Shown: piece by piece, positions 55,015 to 64,000 of the stretch
Position numbering within the stretch: position 1 is the first letter of the stretch
How the letters are laid out: the number at the start of each line of letters is the position of its first letter
Assembly (NCBI GenBank): GCA_947381325.1
Contig: CANCUP010000002.1
Location: 1 to 64,000, forward strand
Length of the DNA: 64,000 nt
DNA from: Comamonadaceae bacterium
Lineage (GTDB): Bacteria > Pseudomonadota > Gammaproteobacteria > Burkholderiales > Burkholderiaceae_C
Direction: 5' to 3'
Translations under genes and position numbers: made by a program
Notes under the pieces: model-generated
Seen by the model: the letters and a program-made list of their open reading frames with translations, nothing else
Told to the model about the DNA's origin: nothing
The model's database searches: none

Positions 55015-56127
55015 ATGACGAATCCAACGAACCTGGCGCTGCGCTTCATTCGCCCCGATGTCCAAGCCATGCATGCGTATGTGGTGCAGCATTCGGCGGG
55101 CATGGTCAAGCTCGATGCGATGGAAAATCCCTTCACGCTGCCCCCTGAATTGCAAGCCCAATTGGGCGCGCGCTTGGGGGCGGTGGACATCAATCGCTAC
55201 CCCGGCACACGCATCGACGATTTGAAGCACGCGCTGGCGCGTTATGTTGATTTGCCTGCAGGCCTGGGCCTGATGTTGGGCAATGGCTCAGACGAATTGA
55301 TTTCTTTGTTGTCCATGGCTTGCGCTGTGCCCAACGCCAAGGTGCTGGCGCCAGAGCCTGGTTTTGTGATGTACGGCATGAGCGCGCAATTGCAAGGTTT
55401 GCAATACATCGGCGTGCCCTTGACGGCTGACTTTGAGTTGGACGAAGTCGCCATGGCTGAGGCCATAGCCCAGTCTGAGCCCGCCATCGTCTACATCGCC
55501 TACCCCAACAACCCCACGGCCAATCTGTGGAACGCCGACACCATCCGTCGCCTCATCACACAGGTCAGCGCCTACGGCGGTTGGGTGGTGATGGACGAGG
55601 CCTACCAGCCGTTCTCGAGCCGCAGTTGGTTGGATGAAATTCGCCGTGATCCGAACGCCAATGCCCAGGTGTTGTTGATGCGCACGCTGTCCAAATTTGG
55701 CTTGGCTGGTATTCGCCTGGGCTACATGGTGGGCCCCACGGCGCTGGTGCATGAAGTCGACAAACTGCGCCCACCCTACAACGTCAGCGTGCTCAACGCC
55801 GAGTGCGCCTTGTTTGCGCTCGAGCACACCGAGGTGTTCGCGCAACAAGCCGCCACCATCCGTGCCGAACGTGAAAAGTTGTTCAACGCCTTGCAGCAGT
55901 TGCCGGGTGTCACCCCTTATGCCAGCGAAGCCAACATGATGGTGCTGCGCTTCACGGGCGACGCGGACGCAGCCCACCGCGCGTTTGAGGTGCTCAAGGC
56001 CCATAAGGTATTGGTCAAGAACGTTTCTAAAATGCATCCCTTGCTGGCCAACTGCCTGCGCCTGACGGTGGGAACACCGGATGAGAACGCACAGCTCCTG
56101 GCCGCTTTGACCTCTGCCCTTTCTTGA
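55015..56127 (+). CDS. hisC: Histidinol-phosphate aminotransferase
   Basis: A 370-residue fold type I PLP enzyme. NGSDELI binds the cofactor region, YPNNPTANLW is the Asn-containing loop, and the PLP lysine is in MRTLSKFGLAGIRLGY. It starts one base after the hisD stop (tgacATG). Confidence 0.95.
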   Translation: MTNPTNLALRFIRPDVQAMHAYVVQHSAGMVKLDAMENPFTLPPELQAQLGARLGAVDINRYPGTRIDDLKHALARYVDLPAGLGLMLGNGSDELISLLSMACAVPNAKVLAPEPGFVMYGMSAQLQGLQYIGVPLTADFELDEVAMAEAIAQSEPAIVYIAYPNNPTANLWNADTIRRLITQVSAYGGWVVMDEAYQPFSSRSWLDEIRRDPNANAQVLLMRTLSKFGLAGIRLGYMVGPTALVHEVDKLRPPYNVSVLNAECALFALEHTEVFAQQAATIRAEREKLFNALQQLPGVTPYASEANMMVLRFTGDADAAHRAFEVLKAHKVLVKNVSKMHPLLANCLRLTVGTPDENAQLLAALTSALS

Positions 56128-56136
56128 AAGCCCCGC

Positions 56137-56730
56137 ATGACCGCCCGCACCGCTGAAGTCAGCCGCCACACTGCCGAGACCCGCATCACCGTCAAGGTCA
56201 ACCTCGATGGCACGGGGCAATCCAAGCTGTCCACCGGCATTGGTTTTTTCGACCACATGCTGGATCAAATTGCGCGTCATGGCTTGATCGATTTGGACAT
56301 CCATGCCGAAGGTGATTTGCACATCGATGGCCACCACACCGTGGAAGATGTGGGCATCACCTTGGGCCAGGCGTTTGCCAAAGCCGTGGGCGATAAAAAA
56401 GGCATTCGCCGCTATGGCCACGCCTACGTGCCACTCGACGAAGCACTGAGCCGCGTGGTGGTGGATTTCTCAGGCCGCCCAGGTTTGGTGATGCACGTGC
56501 CGTTCAAGAGCGGCATGATTGGCGAATTCGACAGCCAACTGGCGTTTGAATTTTTCCAAGGCTTTGTGAACCACGCCTTCGTGACCTTGCACATCGACAA
56601 CTTGCGTGGCGAAAACGCGCACCACCAGGCCGAGACCGTGTTCAAGGCCTTTGCCCGCGCTTTACGCGCTGCGCTCGAACTGGACCCACGTTCTGTGGGG
56701 GTGATTCCCTCGACCAAGGGCAGTCTGTGA
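56137..56730 (+). CDS. hisB: Imidazoleglycerol-phosphate dehydratase
   Basis: A 197-residue monofunctional dehydratase without the phosphatase domain of the enteric HisB. The manganese-ligand motifs [24 protein letters not shown] and the second pair in NHAFVTLH and NAHHQAET are intact. Histidinol-phosphate phosphatase must be encoded elsewhere. Confidence 0.96.
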   Translation: MTARTAEVSRHTAETRITVKVNLDGTGQSKLSTGIGFFDHMLDQIARHGLIDLDIHAEGDLHIDGHHTVEDVGITLGQAFAKAVGDKKGIRRYGHAYVPLDEALSRVVVDFSGRPGLVMHVPFKSGMIGEFDSQLAFEFFQGFVNHAFVTLHIDNLRGENAHHQAETVFKAFARALRAALELDPRSVGVIPSTKGSL

Positions 56731-56737
56731 TGCTTCA

Positions 56738-56779
56738 AGCGCAGTGCGACCAGCAGCCGCAAGCCCCTGAGACTGCGCT
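56738..56779 (+). repeat. 8-bp inverted repeat before hisH
   Basis: agcgcagt (56738-56745) and actgcgct (56772-56779) flank a 26-base loop and end three bases before the hisH ATG. It may be an intercistronic hairpin modulating hisH translation or mRNA decay. Confidence 0.5.
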
Positions 56780-56782
56780 GCC

Positions 56783-57433
56783 ATGAACAACAAAGTGGCC
56801 GTCGTGGACTACGGCATGGGCAACCTGCGCTCGGTGGCGCAAGCCGTGATGCACGCCGCCTCGGTGGTCGACCATGCCGAGGTGGTGGTCACCTCCAGCC
56901 CGCAGGTGGTGCGTGATGCACACCGCGTGGTCTTGCCGGGTCAAGGTGCCATGCCCGATTGCATGCGCGAACTGCGTGAGTCGGGCCTGATGGACGCCGT
57001 ATTGGATGCCGCGCACAAGAAACCTCTGTTTGGAGTCTGTGTGGGCATGCAAATGTTGCTCGACCACAGCGCAGAGGGCGACACCCCGGGCTTGGGACTG
57101 ATTCCCGGGGAGGTGGTGAAGTTTGATTTGGCCGGGCGCACCCAAGCCGATGGCAGCCGCTTCAAAGTGCCGCAGATGGGCTGGAACCAGGTGTTGCAAA
57201 CCCGAGCTCACCCCATGTGGCAAGACGTGCCCGACAACAGTTACTTCTATTTCGTGCACAGCTTTTATGCACGCCCCAAAGACTTGGCCCATTGCGCAGC
57301 GCAAACGGACTATGGCAACTTGTTCACCTGCGCTGTGGCGCGCGATAATATTTTTGCGACACAATTTCACCCAGAAAAAAGTGCGACACACGGTTTGACC
57401 CTGTACCGCAATTTTCTGCACTGGACACCCTGA
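56783..57433 (+). CDS. hisH: Imidazole glycerol phosphate synthase glutaminase subunit
   Basis: A 216-residue class I amidotransferase. The nucleophile cysteine is in [13 protein letters not shown], and the catalytic His-Glu pair in [12 protein letters not shown]. It feeds ammonia to HisF, encoded at 59119-59919. Confidence 0.96.
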   Translation: MNNKVAVVDYGMGNLRSVAQAVMHAASVVDHAEVVVTSSPQVVRDAHRVVLPGQGAMPDCMRELRESGLMDAVLDAAHKKPLFGVCVGMQMLLDHSAEGDTPGLGLIPGEVVKFDLAGRTQADGSRFKVPQMGWNQVLQTRAHPMWQDVPDNSYFYFVHSFYARPKDLAHCAAQTDYGNLFTCAVARDNIFATQFHPEKSATHGLTLYRNFLHWTP

Positions 57434-57473
57434 TCTTTCACCTCACCGGGCCTGCTTGAAGCCCTTTGACACC

Positions 57474-58214
57474 ATGCTACTTATTCCTGCGATTGACCTC
57501 AAAGACGGACATTGCGTGCGCCTCAAACAAGGCGACATGGACCAGGCCACCACGTTTGGCGAAGACCCCGCGCAAATGGCCCTGAATTGGGTGGCCAAAG
57601 GTGCGCGGCGTTTGCACCTGGTGGACTTGAACGGCGCGTTCGCGGGCAAGCCGCAAAACAACCTGGCCATCAAAGCCATTTTGAAAGCCGTGGGACAAGA
57701 CATTCCGGTGCAGCTCGGTGGCGGCATCCGTGACTTGGACACGATTGAAAAATACATCGACGCGGGTTTGCGCTACGTCATCATCGGCACGGCTGCGGTG
57801 AAAAACCCGGGTTTTTTGCGCGACGCTTGCAGTGCGTTTGGCGGTCACATCATCGTGGGGCTCGATGCCAAAGACGGCAAAGTGGCCACCGATGGTTGGA
57901 GCAAACTCACCGGTCACGAAGTGGCAGATCTGGGCAAGAAGTTTGAAGACTACGGTGTGGAGTCCATCATCTACACCGACATTGGGCGTGACGGCATGCT
58001 CAGCGGCATCAACATCGAAGCCACCGTCAAACTGGCACAGGCCCTGACCATTCCCGTCATCGCCTCAGGCGGTTTGTCCAACATGGCCGACATCGACCAG
58101 TTGTGCGCCGTGGAAGACGAAGGCGTGGAAGGCGTGATTTGTGGCCGTGCCATTTACAGCGGGGATCTGGATTTTGAAAAAGCCCAGGCCCGCGCTGACG
58201 AACTCAATGGCTAA
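57474..58214 (+). CDS. hisA: ProFAR isomerase
   Basis: A 246-residue TIM-barrel isomerase (phosphoribosylformimino-5-aminoimidazole carboxamide ribotide isomerase). Catalytic aspartates are in [11 protein letters not shown] (Asp8) and [17 protein letters not shown] six codons upstream exists, but MLLIPAIDL at 57474 is the family N-terminus. Confidence 0.96.
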   Translation: MLLIPAIDLKDGHCVRLKQGDMDQATTFGEDPAQMALNWVAKGARRLHLVDLNGAFAGKPQNNLAIKAILKAVGQDIPVQLGGGIRDLDTIEKYIDAGLRYVIIGTAAVKNPGFLRDACSAFGGHIIVGLDAKDGKVATDGWSKLTGHEVADLGKKFEDYGVESIIYTDIGRDGMLSGINIEATVKLAQALTIPVIASGGLSNMADIDQLCAVEDEGVEGVICGRAIYSGDLDFEKAQARADELNG

Positions 58215-58257
58215 GCCGTCGTGCGCGGGTTGCGCGGCCTGCGCCTGAAGCCCCCGC

Positions 58258-59097
58258 ATGTTGACCTCTACCCCGGAAGTTTTCCAAGGCCTGGACTGCC
58301 ATCGCCTGACCTTGCCGTGCGGCGACACCGTGTTGGTGGCCTTGCAAGGTGCCCATGTGTTGTCGTGGGTCAGCCAAGGGCGTGAGCGTTTGTTTCTGAG
58401 CCCGGCCAATCTGTGGGATGGCCAGTCGGCCATCCGTGGCGGTGTGCCGGTGTGTTTTCCGCAATTCAACCAGCGTGGCGACTTGCCCAAGCATGGCTTT
58501 GCCCGCAACATGGCGTGGACGTTGGCGGGTTCACGTGTGGACGACGCGCAGGCGCACATCGATGTCAGTCTGACGGCAGATGCGCGTACATGCGCCATGT
58601 GGCCGCAGCAATTTGTGGCGCAACTGCGGGTGCAGTTGCAGCCCGGTGAGTTGCAAATGAGTTTGTCCGTGCACAACACCGACACGCAGCCCTTGCTCTT
58701 TACAGGCGCCTTGCACACTTACTTGTTGGTGGATGACATTGATTTGACCGACGTGACCGGTTTGCAGGGCCAGGCCGAATGGGATGCCGTGGCCGATGTG
58801 CATGGCGTGGCCGATGAGGCCCTGTACTTGGATGGCGAGTTTGACCGTGTGTACGCTGCCGCCCCTGGCCCGCTGCGCGTGCAAGATGGCAGCGGCGTGC
58901 TGTGCATTGCGCAAAGCCCGTCCTGGGGCCAATCGGTGGTGTGGAACCCTGGTCCTGAGAAATGCGCCACACTGGCGGACATGCCGCCCGATGGCTTTGC
59001 GCACATGGTGTGCGTGGAGGCGGCTCAGGTGTATGAGCCGATCCATGTGCCAGCAGGTCAGCAATGGCTCGGCTGGCAACGTTTGACGGTGGCTTGA
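58258..59097 (+). CDS. D-hexose-6-phosphate mutarotase (aldose 1-epimerase-like)
   Basis: A 279-residue galactose-mutarotase-fold protein of the YeaD type, which interconverts anomers of glucose-6-phosphate. IRGGVPVCFPQF, KHGFARNMAW and VWNPGPEKCATLADMP carry the family's catalytic and phosphate-binding residues. It interrupts the his genes between hisA and hisF, which is unusual for function. ATG at 58258. Confidence 0.87.
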   Translation: MLTSTPEVFQGLDCHRLTLPCGDTVLVALQGAHVLSWVSQGRERLFLSPANLWDGQSAIRGGVPVCFPQFNQRGDLPKHGFARNMAWTLAGSRVDDAQAHIDVSLTADARTCAMWPQQFVAQLRVQLQPGELQMSLSVHNTDTQPLLFTGALHTYLLVDDIDLTDVTGLQGQAEWDAVADVHGVADEALYLDGEFDRVYAAAPGPLRVQDGSGVLCIAQSPSWGQSVVWNPGPEKCATLADMPPDGFAHMVCVEAAQVYEPIHVPAGQQWLGWQRLTVA

Positions 59098-59118
59098 GAA
59101 TTTATCTGTTGGACTTCT

Positions 59119-59919
59119 ATGCTCGCTAAACGCATCATTCCTTGCCTTGACGTGACCGGTGGTCGCGTGGTCAAAGGCGTCAACTTTGTGGCGCTGCGTG
59201 ATGCAGGAGACCCGGTGGAAATTGCCGCCCGCTACAACGAGCAAGGCGCCGATGAGCTGACGTTTTTGGACATCACCGCCACCAGCGATGCGCGCGATGT
59301 GATCTTGCACATCATCGAAGCCGTGGCCAGCCAAGTGTTCATTCCGCTCACGGTGGGTGGGGGCGTGCGCACGGTGGACGACGTGCGCCGCTTGCTCAAC
59401 GCCGGTGCCGACAAGGTGAGCTTCAACTCAGCCGCCATTGCCAACCCTCAAGTGATTCGTGAGGCCTCGGCCAAATACGGTGCCCAGTGCATCGTGGTGG
59501 CCATTGATGCCAAGCGCCGCACCCCCGAAGAAGAACAACGCATGGGCGCCAACGGTCTGCCGATGGGCCCCGGCTGGGACGTGTTCAGCCATGGCGGGCG
59601 CAAAAACGTGGGCCTGGATGCGGTGGCTTGGGCCACCCAAATGGCCGACCACGGCGCTGGCGAAATTTTGCTCACCAGCATGGACCGTGACGGCACCAAG
59701 TCAGGTTTTGATTTGGCCTTGACCCGTGCCGTGGCCGATGCTGTGTCGGTGCCTGTCATCGCCTCAGGGGGCGTTGGCAATCTGGATCACTTGGCCGACG
59801 GCGTGCAGCAAGGCGGTGCCGATGCGGTGCTGGCGGCCAGCATTTTTCACTATGGCGAATACACCGTGCAACAAGCCAAAGAACGCATGCGTGAGCGCGG
59901 CATTCCTGTGCGACTGTGA
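59119..59919 (+). CDS. hisF: Imidazole glycerol phosphate synthase cyclase subunit
   Basis: A 266-residue TIM barrel paralogous to HisA. The catalytic aspartates lie in [15 protein letters not shown] (Asp11 type) and VVAIDAKRR (Asp130 type). It makes IGP and AICAR using ammonia from HisH. It ends just before hisI. Confidence 0.97.
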   Translation: MLAKRIIPCLDVTGGRVVKGVNFVALRDAGDPVEIAARYNEQGADELTFLDITATSDARDVILHIIEAVASQVFIPLTVGGGVRTVDDVRRLLNAGADKVSFNSAAIANPQVIREASAKYGAQCIVVAIDAKRRTPEEEQRMGANGLPMGPGWDVFSHGGRKNVGLDAVAWATQMADHGAGEILLTSMDRDGTKSGFDLALTRAVADAVSVPVIASGGVGNLDHLADGVQQGGADAVLAASIFHYGEYTVQQAKERMRERGIPVRL

Positions 59920-59930
59920 GAGAGACCTGG

Positions 59931-60329
59931 ATGACACACCCTGCTTGGTTGGATGCTGTGCGATGGGACGACAAGGGCCTGGTGCCCGTCATCGCCCAAG
60001 AAAAAGACAGCGGCGATGTGCTGATGTTTGCTTGGATGAACCGCGAAGCCCTGCAAAAAACCGCAGAGCTCAAGCGGGCGGTGTACTTCAGCCGTTCGCG
60101 CAACAAGTTGTGGTTCAAAGGCGAAGAGTCGGGCCACGTGCAAACCGTGCATGACATTCGCCTGGACTGCGACAGCGACGTGGTGTTGCTGCGTGTGACA
60201 CAGCTGGGTCACACCCCGGGCATAGCCTGCCATACTGGGCGTCACAGTTGCTTTTTCCAACGCTTGGAAGGCGACGACTGGCAAGCCTGTGAGCCTGTGC
60301 TCAAAGACCCCGAATCGATTTACAAATGA
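59931..60329 (+). CDS. hisI: Phosphoribosyl-AMP cyclohydrolase
   Basis: A 132-residue zinc/magnesium enzyme. [28 protein letters not shown], the Mg-site [10 protein letters not shown] and the cysteine-rich [14 protein letters not shown] are all present. The ATG at 59931 with gagag seven bases upstream is preferred to a GTG at 59916 overlapping hisF. It is separate from HisE, as in most betaproteobacteria. Confidence 0.96.
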   Translation: MTHPAWLDAVRWDDKGLVPVIAQEKDSGDVLMFAWMNREALQKTAELKRAVYFSRSRNKLWFKGEESGHVQTVHDIRLDCDSDVVLLRVTQLGHTPGIACHTGRHSCFFQRLEGDDWQACEPVLKDPESIYK

Positions 60330-60718
60330 CCGCCATGAGTTCGACCGACGTCAACAATTTAGACACTTTGCAACGCCTCGCAGCAGTGATTGAAAGTCGC
60401 AAGCCGGCCAACGGGGGCGACCCTGAGAAGAGCTACGTCTCGCGTTTGCTGCACAAAGGTCCCGATGCTTTTTTGAAAAAGATTGGTGAAGAGGCCACAG
60501 AGACCGTGATGGCCGCCAAAGATGTGGACCATGGCGGAGACCCTGCGAAGTTGGTGTACGAAGTGGCTGATTTGTGGTTTCACAGCATGATTGCGCTGGC
60601 CCATTACGGTTTGACGCCTGCCGATGTGGTCAATGAGTTGGCGCGTCGTGAAGGACTCAGTGGCCTTGAGGAAAAGGCCTTGAGAAAAGCCCAGGACCGA
60701 GAGCAGCGTGGCGAGTGA
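60326..60718 (+). CDS. hisE: Phosphoribosyl-ATP pyrophosphatase
   Basis: A 130-residue all-alpha MazG-like enzyme. [24 protein letters not shown] and [13 protein letters not shown] contain the acidic metal-binding ExxE...ExxD pattern. The ATG at 60326 overlaps the hisI stop; ATG 60335 is possible. It is the last his gene. Confidence 0.96.
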   Translation: MTAMSSTDVNNLDTLQRLAAVIESRKPANGGDPEKSYVSRLLHKGPDAFLKKIGEEATETVMAAKDVDHGGDPAKLVYEVADLWFHSMIALAHYGLTPADVVNELARREGLSGLEEKALRKAQDREQRGE

Positions 60719-60752
60719 GTTCGCTGCAGTTTGAATTTTCAAAGTAAACGCC

Positions 60753-61109
60753 ATGACTGACCCCAACTGCATCTTTTGCAAAATCATCGCTGGACAGATT
60801 CCTTCACGAAAAGTCTACGAAGACGATGAGATTTTTGCGTTTCATGACATCCATCCTTGGGCGCCCATACATTTTTTAGTGATTCCCAAACTGCATATTC
60901 CATCGATGGCGCACATAGGCTCTGAACACGAGGCGCTTTTGGGTCGAATGATGACCCTGGCGCCTAAGTTGGCTTTGCAAGAGGGTGCGCGTCCTTATCC
61001 AGAGGGTGGCTTTCGTCTTGTGACCAACACAGGGGTAGAAGGTGGACAAGAAGTGCACCATTTGCATTGGCATGTCATGGGTGGACCGCGCCCCTGGCTG
61101 CGTGGCTGA
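60753..61109 (+). CDS. HIT-family nucleotide hydrolase (HinT-like)
   Basis: A 118-residue histidine-triad protein. CIFCKIIAGQIPSRKVYEDD at the N-terminus and HLHWHVMGG at the C-terminus (the HXHXH triad) define the HinT branch, which hydrolyses AMP-lysine-type and nucleoside phosphoramidates. It is conserved between his genes and tatA in betaproteobacteria. Confidence 0.93.
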   Translation: MTDPNCIFCKIIAGQIPSRKVYEDDEIFAFHDIHPWAPIHFLVIPKLHIPSMAHIGSEHEALLGRMMTLAPKLALQEGARPYPEGGFRLVTNTGVEGGQEVHHLHWHVMGGPRPWLRG

Positions 61110-61139
61110 TTAGAATTCCCCGTATTCAAGGAGAAACAC

Positions 61140-61367
61140 ATGGGTTCGTTTTCAATTTGGCATTGGCTGATCGTTTTGCTGATCGTCATCATGGTGTTTG
61201 GCACCAAAAAGCTCAAAAACCTGGGCGGCGATCTGGGTGGGGCTGTGAAAGGCTTCAAAGATGGCATGAAAGACGGCTCGACGCCCGAGGACAAGCCTGC
61301 TGCGGCGCCTGCTGCTGTGGCGGCCGACAAAACCACCATTGACGTCGAAGTCAAGAGCAAAACTTAA
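61140..61367 (+). CDS. tatA: Twin-arginine translocase subunit TatA
   Basis: A 75-residue protein with one N-terminal helix (about 3-20, [16 protein letters not shown]), the FGTKKL hinge, an amphipathic helix ([17 protein letters not shown]) and an acidic-basic tail. It forms the size-adaptable part of the Tat pore for folded proteins such as MsrP in this window. Confidence 0.95.
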   Translation: MGSFSIWHWLIVLLIVIMVFGTKKLKNLGGDLGGAVKGFKDGMKDGSTPEDKPAAAPAAVAADKTTIDVEVKSKT

Positions 61368-61386
61368 TTGCTGTTGATCGCCTGCT

Positions 61387-61857
61387 TTGTTTGATCTTGA
61401 TTTTTCCAAAATTGCGGTAGTCAGTGCGGTGGCGCTCGTCGTCATCGGGCCTGAGCGACTGCCCGGCGTGGCGCGCACGGTGGGGACTTTGATCGGCAAA
61501 GCAAGACGCTATGTCGCGGATGTCAAAGCCGAGGTGAACCGCACGATGGAGCTCGACGAGCTCAAGAAAATGAAAGACACCATGGAGAGTGCGGCCCGCG
61601 ATGTGGAGCATTCAGTTCAGACGGCGACCAGCGAGTTTGAGAAAGACTGGGCCGAAACGACGGCAGGTTTGACCGGCAACGAGTACACCCCGTTAGAAAC
61701 GCCGCCATTGAGCTACCAACATCCCGGAAAAAAGTGGCGCCTCAAGCGAGGCAGCGTGCCGCACTGGTACAAAGCCCGCCAAGGTGTGCGTACCAAGGCG
61801 CTCTCTAGCGCTGCCCGTGTGGCCCGTTTTCGTCCCGCAGTGAGGCCTGATGTCTGA
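61387..61857 (+). CDS. tatB: Twin-arginine translocase subunit TatB
   Basis: A 156-residue signal-receptor subunit. The N-terminal helix [25 protein letters not shown] with its conserved GPERLP hinge is decisive, followed by a long amphipathic helix ([21 protein letters not shown]). The start appears to be TTG at 61387, with no clear ribosome site, 19 bases after tatA. Weak initiation would fit a lower TatB than TatA level. The 3' end overlaps tatC by 8 bases. Confidence 0.92.
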   Translation: MFDLDFSKIAVVSAVALVVIGPERLPGVARTVGTLIGKARRYVADVKAEVNRTMELDELKKMKDTMESAARDVEHSVQTATSEFEKDWAETTAGLTGNEYTPLETPPLSYQHPGKKWRLKRGSVPHWYKARQGVRTKALSSAARVARFRPAVRPDV

Positions 61858-62620
61858 TACCCCTTCCCAAGACGAGTTGGCTGGCACCGAGCAGCCCTTT
61901 GTTCAGCACCTGATTGAGCTGCGCGACCGTTTGGTCAAGTCCACCATTGCGGTGGCGATTGCTGGTGCCGTATTGGCGATCTTTCCTGGACCTGCCGAGT
62001 TGTACGATTTGTTGGCGGCACCCTTGGTGGCGCAGTTGCCCGCAGGCGCAACCTTGATCGCCACGTCGGTGATTTCACCGTTTTTGGTGCCCCTCAAAAT
62101 TTTGCTCATGACCGCTTTTTTGCTGGCCTTGCCTGTGGTGTTGTACCAGGTGTGGGCCTTTGTGGCGCCGGGCTTGTATGCGCACGAAAAAAAGCTGGTC
62201 TTGCCTTTGGTGGTCTCCAGCACTTTGTTGTTCATGATTGGGGTGGCTTTTTGTTACCTCTTTGTGTTCGGTCAGGTCTTCAAGTTCATCCAAAGTTTCG
62301 CGCCCAAGAGCATCACGGCGGCACCTGACATTGAGGCCTACTTGAGTTTTGTGTTGACCATGTTCATCGCCTTTGGCTTGGCCTTTGAGGTGCCGATTGT
62401 GGTGATCGTGTTGGCCCGTATGAAGGTGGTGAGCATTGAAAAGCTCAAGGGCTTTCGCTCTTATTTCATCGTGCTGGCCTTCATCATTGCGGCCATCGTC
62501 ACACCGCCTGATGTGGTGTCGCAGTTGGCGTTGGCAATCCCCATGTGTGTGTTGTACGAAATTGGCATCTGGGCTGCTCAGGTGTTCATCAAACATACCC
62601 AAGCCCCTGACGCTGAGTAA
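61850..62620 (+). CDS. tatC: Twin-arginine translocase subunit TatC
   Basis: A 256-residue inner-membrane receptor with six helices. [15 protein letters not shown] near the N-terminus is the twin-arginine signal recognition site, and the [21 protein letters not shown] block is canonical. It starts inside the end of tatB. Confidence 0.96.
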   Translation: MSDTPSQDELAGTEQPFVQHLIELRDRLVKSTIAVAIAGAVLAIFPGPAELYDLLAAPLVAQLPAGATLIATSVISPFLVPLKILLMTAFLLALPVVLYQVWAFVAPGLYAHEKKLVLPLVVSSTLLFMIGVAFCYLFVFGQVFKFIQSFAPKSITAAPDIEAYLSFVLTMFIAFGLAFEVPIVVIVLARMKVVSIEKLKGFRSYFIVLAFIIAAIVTPPDVVSQLALAIPMCVLYEIGIWAAQVFIKHTQAPDAE

Positions 62621-62638
62621 AAACGTCGTCAAAGCCCC

Positions 62639-63781
62639 ATGAAACGTCATTGGTTGCTTTTTTCTCAATGGGTCACTGTGTTGGTGGCAATTTGGTTTGT
62701 GGTGGCCACCCTCAAGCCGGAATGGGTAAGCCGCATGCCGCGCATCGCGGGTGTGAGCTTGCAAGAGGCTGCGCCCATGCCACCTGGTGCGGTGATGCCT
62801 GGCAGCTTGAGTCCTGCCGCCAAGCGGGCAGCGCCTGCGGTGGTGAGCATTGCCACGACGCAGGCGGCCGCCAAAAACTCACCCTCCAATGATCCGTGGT
62901 TTCGCTTTTTCTACGGTGACCGAGATGACGATGCGCCCCAGGCTGGATTGGGCAGCGGCGTGATTGTGAGCCCAGAGGGCTATATCCTGACCAACAACCA
63001 TGTGATTGAGGGCGCGGATGAGATTGAGGTCACCCTCAGTGACAGCCGACGCGCGCGTGCGACGGTGATTGGCACGGACCCGGAGACCGATTTGGCCATC
63101 TTGCGCATTGAGCTCGACCGCCTGCCGGTGATCACGCTGGGCAACTCTGATGCAGCGCAAGTGGGGGACAAGGTCTTGGCGATTGGCAATCCATTCGGGG
63201 TGGGTCAAACCGTGACCAGTGGCATTGTGTCGGCCTTGGGACGCAATCAACTGGGCATCAACACATTTGAAAATTTCATTCAGACAGATGCCGCCATCAA
63301 CCCGGGCAATTCCGGTGGTGCGCTGGTCGATGTGAATGGCAGTTTGCTGGGCATCAACACAGCGATCTATTCGCGCTCGGGCGGCAACATGGGCATCGGC
63401 TTTGCCATTCCTGTCTCAACCGCACGGCAAGTCTTAGAGGGCATCGTGCGTGACGGACAAGTCACCCGGGGTTGGGTGGGTGTGGAGCCCAACGAATTGA
63501 CCCCTGAATTGGCCGAGACTTTTGGCTTGAAAGACGTGGAAGGCGTGATCATCACAGGCGTTCTGCAAAACGCGCCAGCGGCCAAAGCAGGACTACGTCC
63601 AGGCGATGTGCTGGTGCGGGTGGCGGGTGAGCCCGTGCGTCATGTGGGCGAGTTGCTGACGCGCATTGCAGCCTTGACGCCGGGTGTCTCCGCCAAGATC
63701 GATGTGATGCGTCGCAATCAAGCCTTGACCTTGGAGGTGACGCCCACCCAGCGCCCCAAAACCAAGGCGGTGCAACGGTGA
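62639..63781 (+). CDS. Membrane-anchored HtrA/DegS-like serine protease
   Basis: A 380-residue protein with one N-terminal membrane anchor (about 9-24), a trypsin-like domain and a single PDZ domain (about 275-365). The catalytic triad is seen in TNNHVIEGA (His), DPETDLAIL (Asp) and NPGNSGGAL (Ser). A single PDZ and an uncleaved anchor suggest DegS, though many betaproteobacteria have only this HtrA in this position. It may act in envelope stress sensing or protein quality control. Its stop overlaps the next gene's GTG. Confidence 0.88.
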   Translation: MKRHWLLFSQWVTVLVAIWFVVATLKPEWVSRMPRIAGVSLQEAAPMPPGAVMPGSLSPAAKRAAPAVVSIATTQAAAKNSPSNDPWFRFFYGDRDDDAPQAGLGSGVIVSPEGYILTNNHVIEGADEIEVTLSDSRRARATVIGTDPETDLAILRIELDRLPVITLGNSDAAQVGDKVLAIGNPFGVGQTVTSGIVSALGRNQLGINTFENFIQTDAAINPGNSGGALVDVNGSLLGINTAIYSRSGGNMGIGFAIPVSTARQVLEGIVRDGQVTRGWVGVEPNELTPELAETFGLKDVEGVIITGVLQNAPAAKAGLRPGDVLVRVAGEPVRHVGELLTRIAALTPGVSAKIDVMRRNQALTLEVTPTQRPKTKAVQR

Positions 63782-64000
63782 CTGAGCCAGTGAATGTTTC
63801 GCGTCATGCGTTGGTTTCCACTTGCAACGCTTTGTTGCAGCCTGCGCGCTTCAAAGACTATGGCCCCAACGGCTTGCAGGTTGAGGGCAAGGAACACGTT
63901 GGGCATATCGTGTCAGGGGTGACAGCCAGCCGTGCTTTGATTGAGGTTGCCATTGACGCCAAGGCGGATGCGATATTTGTCCATCACGGCTTGTTTTGGC
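63778..64000 (+). CDS. Nif3-like dinuclear metal centre protein, N-terminal part
   Basis: The first 74 codons of a Nif3/YbgI-family gene, cut by the window end. [13 protein letters not shown] and [10 protein letters not shown] are the family's first two conserved blocks; the two adjacent His residues are metal ligands. It starts with GTG at 63778, overlapping the protease stop (GTGA). Function is uncertain: some members act as GTP cyclohydrolase I-like enzymes. Confidence 0.9.
   Translation, partial: MTEPVNVSRHALVSTCNALLQPARFKDYGPNGLQVEGKEHVGHIVSGVTASRALIEVAIDAKADAIFVHHGLFW

Noticed and set aside
53637-55193. 518-codon open frame antisense to hisD
   Set aside because: No recognisable domain; hisD on the plus strand is complete and canonical.
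1-64000. tRNA, rRNA, CRISPR arrays, prophage or integrative elements
   Set aside because: None could be recognised by reading; intergenic gaps are short and occupied by the sites listed. A tRNAscan-SE and CRISPR search would confirm.

Overview
The window is a gene-dense, roughly 60% GC chromosomal segment from a betaproteobacterium. Gene orders such as rpsI-erpA-anmK-M23 peptidase-tyrS, pil-aroK-aroB-dgt-gltBD and mla-ibaG-murA-his-tatABC-htrA-nif3 point to Burkholderiales, most likely a Comamonadaceae member (Limnohabitans/Rhodoferax-like). The genus is an inference from gene order and protein style. Nearly everything is core housekeeping. No rRNA, tRNA, CRISPR array, prophage or stretch of more than 300 bases without a gene was seen.

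Layout. 1-11042: end of rpsI, erpA, anmK and an M23 peptidase (minus), tyrS followed by a tightly coupled CDF transporter-dtd-dbpA run, ybeY/phoH-like (minus), ruvAB and a histidine phosphatase. 11119-15787: a TetR regulator with a fatty-acid-type set (acyl-CoA dehydrogenase, DUF2147 protein, enoyl-CoA hydratase, two thioesterases). 15826-21557: Atm1-like ABC exporter, metK behind a structured leader, two lipid A acyltransferases, engB. 21621-24683: cytochrome c4, msrPQ, a small toxin-antitoxin pair. 24728-29077: lysA, lptM, cyaY, mrcA. 29206-39219: a condensed type IV pilus operon, aroK, aroB, dGTPase-like, MFS, DUF1415, a methyltransferase and a RAYT transposase unit. 39351-45631: gltBD. 45710-51322: a complete mla phospholipid-transport operon plus a second ABC exporter. 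51331-64000: ibaG, murA, hisGDCBHA, a mutarotase, hisFIE, hinT, tatABC, a DegS/HtrA-like protease and the start of a Nif3-family gene.

The most unusual items are three. First, the pilMNOPQ operon is compressed into three genes: a PilM-PilN fusion whose PilM part has lost about half of its actin-like fold, a PilO-PilP fusion, and a short PilQ without AMIN domains. Second, the metK leader resembles a SAM-II (metA-type) riboswitch carrying an extra hairpin, followed by a hairpin that pairs with the metK ribosome binding site. Third, a RAYT transposase flanked by 25-bp near-perfect inverted repeats sits directly against the gltBD promoter, and its left repeat supplies the stop codon of the upstream methyltransferase.

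Most start codons were chosen by ribosome-binding sites, stop/start overlaps and the known N-termini of the families. Many junctions are ATGA/GTGA overlaps, suggesting translational coupling across long operons.
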